This document shows positions 9,595 through 17,738 of a stretch of 64,000 nt of DNA, in pieces. Every line of letters starts with the position of its first letter. Position 1 is the first letter of the stretch. Origin of the DNA: Pseudomonadales bacterium (GTDB taxonomy: Bacteria; Pseudomonadota; Gammaproteobacteria; Pseudomonadales; Pseudohongiellaceae); assembly GCA_024234395.1 (NCBI GenBank), contig JACKOH010000002.1, positions 682,001 to 746,000 on the forward strand. The letters run 5' to 3'. The position numbers and the translations under genes were made by a program. The notes beneath the pieces were generated by a model. It searched no databases and was not told the DNA's origin. It saw only the letters and a list, made by a program, of their open reading frames with translations.

Positions 9595-9852
9595 TTAGCC
9601 GGCCAGTTGTCCCAGGAACGGGTTGGCGAAGGTAAACCACATGCCGATACCGATACCGATCATGGTGATAGCGTCAATCAGACCTGCCACCAGGAACATG
9701 CTGCCCTGCAGCTTGGGAGCCATTTCCGGCTGACGGGCAGAACCTTCCAGGAACTTGCCACCAAGGATACCAAAGCCGATAGCGGTGCCGAGTGCGCCCA
9801 ATCCGAGCAGCCAGAACACGCCGATGACCGTTGACGCGAGAATAATTTCCAT
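9595..9852 (-). CDS. atpE: ATP synthase Fo subunit c (proteolipid ring)
   Basis: Subunit c forms the rotating ring that carries ions across the membrane. The 85-residue product is two membrane helices around the polar loop ARQPEMAP. The carboxylate is Asp60 in GLIDAITM; an aspartate without the sodium-type Gln/Ser ligand pattern suggests proton coupling. It is slightly longer than E. coli c (79), with a hydrophobic N-terminal extension (MEIILASTVIGVFWLL). Confidence 0.97.
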   Translation of the reverse strand: MEIILASTVIGVFWLLGLGALGTAIGFGILGGKFLEGSARQPEMAPKLQGSMFLVAGLIDAITMIGIGIGMWFTFANPFLGQLAG

Positions 9853-9894
9853 CGTTTCCTCCAGGTTTTCTTCAGTTCAGAAGTAAGCAAAAAA

Positions 9895-10773
9895 TCAGTG
9901 TTGCGGTGAGTCGTGTGCGGCATTCAGATACACGATGGTCAACATCATGAATACGAATGCCTGCAACGGCACCACCAGGATATGAAAAACCGCCCAGATA
10001 AAGTGGAACGGCAGCTGATAAAGTCCCAGCAGGCCAGCGATCACCAGGAACAACAGCTCACCGGCATACAGGTTGCCGAACAGTCGCAGTCCCAGGGAAA
10101 TCGGCTTGGCCAGCAGAGTCGGTATCTCGATAAGGAGGTTGAACGGCAACATCCACTTACCGAACGGGTGGAATGCCAGTTCGCTGAGAAACCCGCCCAC
10201 TCCTTTGTTCTTGATACTGTAATAGATAATCAGGATGAAGACGCTGAACGACATGCCCAGGGTCACATTGGGGTCGGTGGTGGGGACCACCTTGAATGAC
10301 ATGTGCTCCTGGCCGACAAAGACTCCGAACCAGGCGGCTACGCCCGGTAACCAGTCAACCGGTACCAGGTCCATGGTGTTCATCAGCAGAATCCAGACGA
10401 AAATGGTGAGTGCCAGCGGTGCGATCGTGGGGTTCTTGTGGTCAAACCCCTCCTGAACCCGGCTGTCCACGAATTCGAAGATACTTTCAACGAAGTTCTG
10501 CACGCCATTCGGCACATCGGCGGTGGCTTTCCTGCCGATATACCGGAAAAACAGCAGCGCGCCGCCACCCAGCAACAGGGACCAGGCCATGACATCCACG
10601 TGCAGGGCCATGAAACCCATTTCCTTGGCTTCTTCTATAGTATGGGCAAATCCCCAATGACCATCCGGATGACGTCCGAAAGTCAGGTACGAGAGGTGAT
10701 GCTGGATGTACTCCTGAACGGTCTGTTCAGCGCCATGTTCCAGCCCGTGTTCCAGGCCTGCCGATTCTGCCAT
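9895..10773 (-). CDS. atpB: ATP synthase Fo subunit a
   Basis: Subunit a is the stator channel through which protons reach the c ring. The 292-residue product has about five to six membrane helices. The essential arginine is Arg230 in SLGLRLFGNLYAGE, and NTMDLVPVDWLP and FNLLIEIPTLLAKPISL are also present. The N-terminus is His-rich and acidic before the first helix. It is somewhat longer than E. coli a (271). It lies between atpI and atpE. Confidence 0.98.
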   Translation of the reverse strand: MAESAGLEHGLEHGAEQTVQEYIQHHLSYLTFGRHPDGHWGFAHTIEEAKEMGFMALHVDVMAWSLLLGGGALLFFRYIGRKATADVPNGVQNFVESIFEFVDSRVQEGFDHKNPTIAPLALTIFVWILLMNTMDLVPVDWLPGVAAWFGVFVGQEHMSFKVVPTTDPNVTLGMSFSVFILIIYYSIKNKGVGGFLSELAFHPFGKWMLPFNLLIEIPTLLAKPISLGLRLFGNLYAGELLFLVIAGLLGLYQLPFHFIWAVFHILVVPLQAFVFMMLTIVYLNAAHDSPQH

Positions 10774-10813
10774 TGTTGACTCTGCGTCTCTTCAGTTTCC
10801 AGTAAATCTGCTG

Positions 10814-11200
10814 TTAGTGCCGTTGCGGGCTGTAATCGATCAATCCACTCATCATGGTGCCGACAAACTGCACGATTACAAACCCGAGAATCAGGGCAAT
10901 CTCGTTAATCGTAGTGACGAGCGTAAAGGTAACGGCAAACAGCATGATGGTGATGCCCAATTTGCCGAAATACCCTTTCCTGAAACTTTTTACGACTTTT
11001 TCAGCGTTTCTGGCGCCTCGATATCGAAACGCCTGCACCGCAAAATAGGCATTGGGAATGGCGCTGACCAATCCCCCGATCAGAATCGAATAAGCGGCAA
11101 TGACATTCGAAAAAACCAGGAATGTAAGCGCCATCAGCACTGTCGCTACCAGCTGTGCCACGATGACCCTGTGGACTGGCGGGGCTTTCAAATTGGACAT
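10814..11200 (-). CDS. atpI: ATP synthase assembly protein I
   Basis: AtpI is a small membrane protein that opens gammaproteobacterial atp operons and helps assemble the c ring; it is not part of the finished enzyme. The 128-residue product has four predicted membrane segments and the family motifs SAIPNAYFAVQAFRYRGA and a basic patch before GKLGITIMLF. It is the first gene of the operon, 88 bp downstream of a readable -10/-35 promoter. Confidence 0.9.
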   Translation of the reverse strand: MSNLKAPPVHRVIVAQLVATVLMALTFLVFSNVIAAYSILIGGLVSAIPNAYFAVQAFRYRGARNAEKVVKSFRKGYFGKLGITIMLFAVTFTLVTTINEIALILGFVIVQFVGTMMSGLIDYSPQRH

Positions 11201-11287
11201 GATCGCTGTGTGCTAAACCCTGTTTTGATCCCCGTTTGCTGGCAGATTCAGTGGCCCTGAACCAGCGGTGTACTCAAAAGAACGCGC

Positions 11288-11316
11288 ATTATAGGGACTT
11301 TAAATCCCCTAATCAA
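11288..11316 (-). promoter_or_regulatory. sigma-70 promoter of the atp operon
   Basis: On the minus strand, -35 TTGATT (11316-11311), a 17-bp spacer and a perfect -10 TATAAT (11293-11288) lie 88 bp before atpI and just downstream of the parB stop. The spacer and the bases next to it hold the inverted repeat AGGGGATTTAAAGTCCCT, which could be a weak parB terminator or an operator. Confidence 0.65.
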
Positions 11317-11329
11317 CACAGATACGGGT

Positions 11330-12295
11330 TCATTTGATATGGCCCAGAATGCCGTCCAGTTCGTCCAGGCTGTTGTATTTGAGGATAAGTTTTCCGCGTC
11401 CCTTGGCGGTATGCTGAATCAGCACCTTGGCGCCCAGGCGGGATGACAGATCCTCTTCCAGGTTCTTGATATCGGGGTCGCTGACCGGCTTGCCGCGCCT
11501 GCCGCCGGTTCCGGCCAGCAGCCGGCGAACCAGTGATTCGGTCTGGCGCACTGACAGTCCCTTGCCGACCACGGTGCGGGCGGCTTCCGACTGCTGTTGG
11601 TCAGGAAGAGAAAGCAGGGCTCGCGCGTGACCCATTTCCAGGTCGCCATGTTCCACCATACGGCGAACATCCGCATTGAGTCCGATCAAACGGATCAGGT
11701 TGGTCACGGTGGCACGGGACTTGCCCACTGCCTCGGCAACTTCCTGCTGAGTCAGTTCAAACTCGTCCTGCAGCCGTTTCAGGGCCATGGCTTCTTCGAT
11801 GGGGTTGAGATTTTCCCGCTGGATATTCTCGATCAGCGACATGGCGATCGCCGATTCGTCGCTGACTTCCTTGATAATGGCGGGAATAGTATGCAGACCG
11901 GCCAGCTGGGTGGCCCGCCAGCGTCGCTCACCGGCGATGATTTCGTAGCGATTGCTGGCCACCGGTCGCAACACGATAGGTTGCATGACACCCTGCTGCC
12001 GGATGGAATTGGCCAGTTCCTCCAGCGTGGTTTCGTGCATATCCGTCCGGGGCTGGTATTTACCGGGCTGAATCAGGTCAACAGGGATGTTCTTCAGATC
12101 GGCACTGCCATTGCGGGGATCGGCAGTAGTGACGGTCTCAGTGCCAGCAGCGACAATCGGGGCCTCGGGAACGGGGCCGGTGTCCTGGTTTCCCGGTTCC
12201 GATCGGGAGTCGTCCGGCACTGTTACGGTCCTGCCGGTATTCGATCTGGAAAGCAACGCATCCAGTCCGCGGCCGAGTTTCTTCTTCGCTGTCAT
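11330..12295 (-). CDS. parB: chromosome-partitioning protein ParB
   Basis: ParB is the CTPase DNA-binding clamp that loads at parS and spreads, organising origins for segregation. In the 321-residue product, LGRGLDALL opens the protein at residues 7-15. ParB box motif GERRWRATQLAG at 122-133 (CTP-binding region) follows, then MSLIENIQRENLNPIEEA at 152-169, a helix-turn-helix at about 181-201 (LTQQEVAEAVGKSRATVTNL) and a C-terminal dimerisation domain. It is downstream of parA by 54 bp. Two parS-like sites occur within recF at about 24.0 and 24.6 kb. Confidence 0.97.
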   Translation of the reverse strand: MTAKKKLGRGLDALLSRSNTGRTVTVPDDSRSEPGNQDTGPVPEAPIVAAGTETVTTADPRNGSADLKNIPVDLIQPGKYQPRTDMHETTLEELANSIRQQGVMQPIVLRPVASNRYEIIAGERRWRATQLAGLHTIPAIIKEVSDESAIAMSLIENIQRENLNPIEEAMALKRLQDEFELTQQEVAEAVGKSRATVTNLIRLIGLNADVRRMVEHGDLEMGHARALLSLPDQQQSEAARTVVGKGLSVRQTESLVRRLLAGTGGRRGKPVSDPDIKNLEEDLSSRLGAKVLIQHTAKGRGKLILKYNSLDELDGILGHIK

Positions 12296-12349
12296 GCTGT
12301 GATTACCGTTGAACGCTGGTGGTTATTCTGACCCGTGACCGCCGTTACT

Positions 12350-13135
12350 TCAGGCCGCCGGCTGTGCGGCCCGGTCTGCCCGGCGCAAAACTTCCCCGGC
12401 TACCGCCAGGTAAGCGATTGCACCGCGTGACTGACGATCGTACTTCAGCACCGGCAGTCCGAAACTGGGTGCCTCCGCCAGCCGCACATTACGGGGCACA
12501 ACGGTACGATAGACGAGCTCGCCGAAATGCTCAAAAAGCTGGCTGTTGACCTCGGTTGTCAACTTGTTGCGGGGGTCGTACATGGTACGCAGAATCCCCT
12601 CGATTTCCAGCCCCGGATTCAGGCTGTCCCGTATGGCGGCAATCGTGTCTATCAGGGCCGACAACCCTTCCAGGGCATAATATTCGCATTGCATGGGGAT
12701 CAGCGCACCATCGGCGGCTACCATGGCGTTGATAGTCAGCATGTTCAGTGAGGGTGGGCAATCGATCACGATAAAGTCGTAACGTTCCCTGACCCCATCG
12801 ATAATTCTGCGCAGGCGCTGTTCACGGTCTTCAAACTCCAGCAGTTCCACCTCGGCCGCCGTGAGGTCGCCATTGGAAGGGAGCAGATCGTAGCCAACTT
12901 CGGCGGGCCGGACCACGGCCTGATCGAAACTGGCCCGGCCGGTCAGCACGTCGTAAATGGAAAGTTCCAGCCCGTTTTTGTCGACCCCGCTGCCGGTCGA
13001 GGCATTTCCCTGAGGATCGAGATCAATCAGCAGGACTTTTTTACGGGTTTCCTGAAGCGAGGCGGCCAAGTTGACCGAGGTGGTGGTTTTGCCCACCCCA
13101 CCTTTCTGATTGGTAACTGCCAGTACCTTTGCCAC
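12350..13135 (-). CDS. parA: chromosome-partitioning ATPase ParA
   Basis: ParA is a deviant Walker ATPase that moves ParB-parS complexes over the nucleoid. Starting at GTG 13135 gives 261 residues beginning MAKVLAVTNQKGGVGKTTT, with deviant Walker A KGGVGKT at residues 11-17, IDLDPQGNASTG (Walker A') and IVIDCPPSLNMLTINA (Walker B). The GTG is preferred to an ATG 33 bp upstream because the family starts at this point and GGAG lies 9 bases before it. It shares an operon with parB, in the usual place between rsmG and the atp operon. Confidence 0.96.
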   Translation of the reverse strand: MAKVLAVTNQKGGVGKTTTSVNLAASLQETRKKVLLIDLDPQGNASTGSGVDKNGLELSIYDVLTGRASFDQAVVRPAEVGYDLLPSNGDLTAAEVELLEFEDREQRLRRIIDGVRERYDFIVIDCPPSLNMLTINAMVAADGALIPMQCEYYALEGLSALIDTIAAIRDSLNPGLEIEGILRTMYDPRNKLTTEVNSQLFEHFGELVYRTVVPRNVRLAEAPSFGLPVLKYDRQSRGAIAYLAVAGEVLRRADRAAQPAA

Positions 13136-13256
13136 TCTAACAAGCTCCAACAAGCGCCACTGAACCAAGCTGGCGGGTTACCTGATCGAGTCTGGCGTAA
13201 ATACCGAACCCGACGGTTCTGCAGTCCGCCTGTCATGTCCTGATGTATAGCGGGTA

Positions 13257-13910
13257 TCAACCCGGTTGATCGCCATCCTGTATCGGGACTTTTTTTAACG
13301 CGATTTCTTTTAACGGGACTTCAATAAGATAGCGGGATTCGTCGACCCCGGGTACCTTGAGTTCGATGGCTCGGGACACGTTAAATCCAGCCGGTAATTC
13401 TGCTATTTCCTGATCCGGATAATTGCCCTTCATGGCCAGCAGAACTCCATGTCCGCCGGTTACCGCCCTGGATAGCTGTACCAGCCTGCCAAGGGAGGCG
13501 AACGCCCGACTGATGACGATATCAATTTGCCCGGGACATTGGTAGTCTTCGACCCGCTTATTTTCGACCGTCACATTGGTCAGTTTCAGCGCCAATTTTA
13601 CCTGAAAAAGAAAGCGGGTTTTTTTCCCGTTGCTGTCCAGCAGGATAAATTCCCGCTCGGGATTGAAGATAGCCAGTGGGATTCCGGGCAACCCGGCACC
13701 GGAGCCGATATCCAGCACCGTGGATCCGTGCAGGTAGGGCAGCACGGCGAGGCTGTCAAGAATGTGCCGTTCCACCATCCGGGGAAGATCCTTTACCCCG
13801 CTGAGGTTGAAACTGCGATTCCATTTCTGCAGCAAAGTCAGGTACGAATCCAGGGCTTCTATCCGGGCCGGAGTGGGCTCCAGCCCAAGACGGCGTATGC
13901 CGGATTGCAA
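13257..13910 (-). CDS. rsmG: 16S rRNA (guanine527-N7)-methyltransferase
   Basis: RsmG (GidB) methylates G527 of 16S rRNA; loss gives low-level streptomycin resistance in other bacteria. The 217-residue product has ERHILDSLAVLPYL, the SAM motif LDIGSGAGLPGIPLAIF near residues 66-82, and VISRAFASLGRLVQL. The start given is a TTG without a clear ribosome site; no ATG is in frame. A CTG nearer the mnmG stop (following GAGGGG) is another possibility and would add about ten residues. It is 40 bp downstream of mnmG, the typical gidAB pair. Confidence 0.93.
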   Translation of the reverse strand: MQSGIRRLGLEPTPARIEALDSYLTLLQKWNRSFNLSGVKDLPRMVERHILDSLAVLPYLHGSTVLDIGSGAGLPGIPLAIFNPEREFILLDSNGKKTRFLFQVKLALKLTNVTVENKRVEDYQCPGQIDIVISRAFASLGRLVQLSRAVTGGHGVLLAMKGNYPDQEIAELPAGFNVSRAIELKVPGVDESRYLIEVPLKEIALKKVPIQDGDQPG

Positions 13911-13950
13911 CTGCTGCTGTATAGGCAGGCCAGTCAGCGTTCCATCCCCC

Positions 13951-15849
13951 TCAGCTGACTTTCTTATTAACCGTCTGGTATTTTTTCAGGTAGATCAGCA
14001 ACAGGGAAATCGCAGCCGGGGTCATGCCGGGAATCCTGGCAGCCCTGCCGATATTTTCCGGGCGCGCCGCTTCAAGTTTCTGTTTGAGTTCATTTGACAA
14101 CCCCTGCATCTGACGATAGTCGAAATCGGCTGGCAGACGGGTATCTTCCTGTCGTTTCAGCTTTTCGATCTCATCCTGCTGGCGATCGATATAACCCTGA
14201 TACTTGATCTGAATTTCCACCTGCTGGGCAACCTGTTCCTGATCGGCCCAGGGCGCGTGGGTTTCACCCAGTGAAGCCTGCAGCGAGCGATACTCGACAC
14301 CCGGCCGTACCAGCAGGTCGGCCAGGCTGTATTCACGACTCAGCGGTTTTTCCAGCATCGGATTCACAGCCTCGGCAGCAGCTGAACCCGGTTGTATCCA
14401 GGTACTGCGCAGTCGGCCCAGTTCCCGTTCCACGGCTTCGCGTTTGCTGCAGAATGCCTGCCAGCGGTCGTCTTCCACCAGCCCCAGTTGCCGGCCGGTT
14501 TCGGTAAGGCGCAGATCGGCATTGTCCTCGCGCAGGGTTAACCGGTATTCGGCGCGGCTGGTAAACATGCGATATGGCTCGTTGGTACCCATGGTGATCA
14601 GGTCATCAACCAGTACCCCAAGGTAAGCCTGATCCCGGCGTGGGCACCAGGCCTCGCGATCCTGCACCGCCAGTGCCGCATTGATACCGGCCAGCAATCC
14701 CTGGGCGGCAGCTTCTTCATAGCCGGTCGTGCCATTGATCTGGCCGGCAAAATAGAGCCCCTCGATAAACCGAGTCTCCAGGGAATAATGCAGGTCACGG
14801 GGATCGAAAAAGTCGTATTCGATAGCGTACCCCGGCCGGGTGATATGAGCGTTCTCAAAGCCGCGGATCTGTCGCACCAGGGCTACCTGTACGTCATAGG
14901 GCAGGCTGGTGGAAATCCCGTTGGGATAAAGCTCATGAGTGTTCAACCCTTCGGGTTCAACAAACACCTGGTGCGACGACTTGTCTGCGAAGCGCATGAC
15001 CTTGTCTTCGATGGAGGGACAGTAACGGGGTCCGATCCCTTCGATAACCCCGGCGTACATGGGGGAACGATCCAGCCCACCACGTATGATTTGGTGGCAG
15101 CTTTCATTAGTGGCGGTGATGTAACAGGCCACCTGGCGGGGATGATCCTGTTCATTGCCGAGAAACGACATTACCGGGACCGGCATATCCCCATGCTGGA
15201 TGGTCATCACGGAAAAATCCACGCTTCTGGCGTCGATTCTGGGTGGCGTTCCAGTTTTCAGTCGTTCGACCCGGAACGGTAATTCCCGCAGTCGTTGCGC
15301 CAGCGCAATGGCGGGTGGATCTCCGGCCCGTCCACCGGACGTGTTCTGCATGCCGATGTGGATCCGCCCACCGAGAAACGTTCCTGTGGTCAGGACCACT
15401 TTACGGGCTTTGATGTGCAACCCCATCTGGGTAACCACACCGGCAACCCGGGTTCCCTCCAGCAACAGGTCATCCACAGCCTGCTGGAATATTTCCAGAT
15501 GCGGCTGGTTTTCGAGGATCTGCCTGATGGCGGCCTTGTACAGAACCCGGTCCGCCTGCGCCCGCGTGGCCCTGACTGCCGGTCCTTTGCTGGCATTGAG
15601 AACCCGGAACTGGATGCCCGCCCGGTCGGTTGCCCGGGCCATGGCTCCACCCAGAGCATCGATTTCCCTAACCAGGTGGCTCTTGCCGATACCGCCAATA
15701 GCCGGGTTGCAGGACATCTGGCCCAGGGTTTCGATGTTATGCGTCACCAGCAGGGTCCTGACACCGGCTCGCGCAGCAGCCAGCGCGGCTTCAGTTCCAG
15801 CGTGTCCGCCGCCGACGACGATGACATCGTATGTGGTCTGAAAATCCAT
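13951..15849 (-). CDS. mnmG: tRNA uridine 5-carboxymethylaminomethyl modification enzyme MnmG
   Basis: MnmG (GidA) is the FAD enzyme that, with MnmE, installs cmnm5 or nm5 on the wobble uridine of several tRNAs. The 632-residue product has the dinucleotide fold GGGHAGTEAA at residues 13-22, CNPAIGGIGKSHLVREIDALGG, VLTTGTFLGGRIHIG and the C-terminal domain that binds MnmE (ARIPGMTPAAISLLL). Length matches E. coli (629). It has its own well-formed promoter at 15883-15910 and leads into rsmG. Confidence 0.98.
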   Translation of the reverse strand: MDFQTTYDVIVVGGGHAGTEAALAAARAGVRTLLVTHNIETLGQMSCNPAIGGIGKSHLVREIDALGGAMARATDRAGIQFRVLNASKGPAVRATRAQADRVLYKAAIRQILENQPHLEIFQQAVDDLLLEGTRVAGVVTQMGLHIKARKVVLTTGTFLGGRIHIGMQNTSGGRAGDPPAIALAQRLRELPFRVERLKTGTPPRIDARSVDFSVMTIQHGDMPVPVMSFLGNEQDHPRQVACYITATNESCHQIIRGGLDRSPMYAGVIEGIGPRYCPSIEDKVMRFADKSSHQVFVEPEGLNTHELYPNGISTSLPYDVQVALVRQIRGFENAHITRPGYAIEYDFFDPRDLHYSLETRFIEGLYFAGQINGTTGYEEAAAQGLLAGINAALAVQDREAWCPRRDQAYLGVLVDDLITMGTNEPYRMFTSRAEYRLTLREDNADLRLTETGRQLGLVEDDRWQAFCSKREAVERELGRLRSTWIQPGSAAAEAVNPMLEKPLSREYSLADLLVRPGVEYRSLQASLGETHAPWADQEQVAQQVEIQIKYQGYIDRQQDEIEKLKRQEDTRLPADFDYRQMQGLSNELKQKLEAARPENIGRAARIPGMTPAAISLLLIYLKKYQTVNKKVS

Positions 15850-15882
15850 GGTATTCGACAGTTAGCGATTACAGGGCCGGTA

Positions 15883-15910
15883 AGTATACGCCTTACCGGG
15901 TAGCTGGCAA
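15883..15910 (-). promoter_or_regulatory. sigma-70 promoter of mnmG-rsmG
   Basis: On the minus strand, -35 TTGCCA (15910-15905), a 16-bp spacer and -10 TATACT (15888-15883), each box one base off consensus, 34 bp before the mnmG start. Confidence 0.55.
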
Positions 15911-16311
15911 CCTCAGTAAGACCGAATGCAGGCCTGAGTTTTTCCCAGAACCAGGTTTTAGTGATTGTAACGGTAATTAATAAATAGTTTTTAATTAAGA
16001 GAGATAGAGTAGATGATAGATGTTGTTGTTATTGGACTCGCCTGTTTCTGTAGATAACCAGGTTAACAGACCTGATTTCAACCAGTTAACGATTGGTTAA
16101 GCAGGTTGATAAGTTCTGGTTAAGGGGCCCCGGGAGCCGGTATGAATTGTGGACAATTTAAGCGCCTTGGAAACCGTACTTTTTGTCCCGATTCCATCCA
16201 GAGATCGGCTCACAGAACTATCGACTTCATCAACAGCTTATCAAGTTTGGTAACAACACATCAGCAGCCTATGGAAAAGCTGTGGGCAGCCTGAACTATT
16301 TAGCTATTTAC
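15911..16311. other. non-coding segment between mnmE and mnmG, origin-like
   Basis: About 400 bases with no gene. It holds an AT-rich stretch at roughly 15970-16030 and a series of GGTTAA/GTTAAC motifs at 16060-16125. Two 9-mers are one base off the DnaA box: TGTAGATAA (16049-16057) and TGTGGACAA (16148-16156). The position, next to mnmG (gidA), is where oriC lies in enteric bacteria and vibrios. The stronger origin signals in this window are at 20.5-20.7 kb, so this could be a vestigial or secondary site, or chance AT-richness. Confidence 0.4.
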
Positions 16312-17706
16312 CTATTTACCTATGCAGAAGCTGGAGAAGATCTGTCCCAGCAGTTCGTCGCTGGTAACCTGCCCGGTGATTTCACCGAGATTTTGCTGGG
16401 CCTGGCGCAGATCCTCCGCGACCAGTTCCAGATGATTGCGGGCCTGCAGTTGCAGCAGAGCAGAATCCAGGAACTCCCGGGCCCTGCCCAGCGCCTGCAA
16501 CTGGCGTTCGCGGGCCATGAAGCTGCCCTCTTCACTGGTGGAATAACCGACTGCTGATTTCAGTTTTTCCCTGAGTGATTCCAGACCGGCGCCGGTTTTC
16601 GCAGATACCGGGACGGCATCGACGATTGAACCGGAAACAGTCACCTGGCCGGGCAGCTGAAACTGCCGGTCAGCCAACAGGTCGGTCTTGTTGAAAATCA
16701 CCAGCAAGCGGTTGTTGATCAGTACCGATTCCGGCAGCCGGGTTTCCTGAAACAAACTTTCAAGATGATTGTCATTGCACGCCAGGGACTGACTGTCGAT
16801 TACCAGCAACACCAGATCCGCCTCCTCGATTACCGCCCGGGCCCGCTTTACGCCTTCCTGTTCGACCACGTCGTCACTGTTTCGCAACCCCGCCGTGTCG
16901 ATAATGTGGGTCGGTATTCCATCGATATCTATCAGTTCCCGCAGCGTGTCTCTGGTGGTGCCCGGGATTGCCGTTACGATAGCCGAGTCCCTTCCCGACA
17001 AAGCGTTGAGCAGGCTGGACTTGCCGGCATTGGGACGGCCGGCAATAGCCACCTTGATCCCTTCCTGAAGTATGGTCCCCAACCGGGCCTGTTTGAATAC
17101 CGCTTCGGTCCGCTCAATGATGTGGTGCAGTTTTTCAACAGTCTTCCCGTCCTCGATAAAGTCGATATCCTCGTCGCTGAAATCTATGGCTGCCTCCAGA
17201 AAGATGCGCAGCTCGGTGATAGCGGAGACCAGTTCATTGATGCGGTCGGAAAAAGCGCCTTCCAGGGTTCTGACAGCAGATCTGGCAGCCTGTTCGGTAC
17301 TGGCGTTAATCAGGTCCGAAATCGCCTCCACCTGGGTGAGATCCATTTTTCCATTAAGGAACGCCCGTTCTGAAAACTCTCCCGGCCTGGCGATCCTGCA
17401 ACCGAGATCCAGGGTGGCCTTGAGCAGGTCATTGAGAACAAATACGCCACCGTGGCCCTGCAGTTCCAGGACATCTTCACCGGTAAATGAATTGGGAGCC
17501 TGAAAGTAAAGTGCGATGCCTTTGTCGATGACGGAGTTATTGGCGAGAAATTCGCTATAGCAGGCTTTTCTGGGAGGCGGGTCGAAGCCCAGAATCTGCC
17601 TGGCAATGCCCGTGCACAGCGGGCCGGAAACCCTGACGATACCGACACCGCTTCGCCCCGGAGGCGTGGCGATAGCGGCGATGGTATCGGTATCAGTGAT
17701 CGTCAT
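16312..17706 (-). CDS. mnmE: tRNA modification GTPase MnmE
   Basis: MnmE is the GTPase partner of MnmG in wobble-uridine modification. The 464-residue product has the N-terminal formyl-THF-binding domain (TIAAIATPPGRSGVGIVRVSG). A helical domain encloses the G domain, with Walker A GRPNAGKS at 223-230, the TTRDT switch near 250-254, and NKTD. The family's C-terminal CIGK ends the protein (Cys461 catalytic). Length agrees with E. coli (454). It lies 32 bp downstream of yidC, the standard order. Confidence 0.98.
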   Translation of the reverse strand: MTITDTDTIAAIATPPGRSGVGIVRVSGPLCTGIARQILGFDPPPRKACYSEFLANNSVIDKGIALYFQAPNSFTGEDVLELQGHGGVFVLNDLLKATLDLGCRIARPGEFSERAFLNGKMDLTQVEAISDLINASTEQAARSAVRTLEGAFSDRINELVSAITELRIFLEAAIDFSDEDIDFIEDGKTVEKLHHIIERTEAVFKQARLGTILQEGIKVAIAGRPNAGKSSLLNALSGRDSAIVTAIPGTTRDTLRELIDIDGIPTHIIDTAGLRNSDDVVEQEGVKRARAVIEEADLVLLVIDSQSLACNDNHLESLFQETRLPESVLINNRLLVIFNKTDLLADRQFQLPGQVTVSGSIVDAVPVSAKTGAGLESLREKLKSAVGYSTSEEGSFMARERQLQALGRAREFLDSALLQLQARNHLELVAEDLRQAQQNLGEITGQVTSDELLGQIFSSFCIGK

Positions 17707-17738
17707 TACTAAAGATCACCCGCACCACTGTGCGCGGT

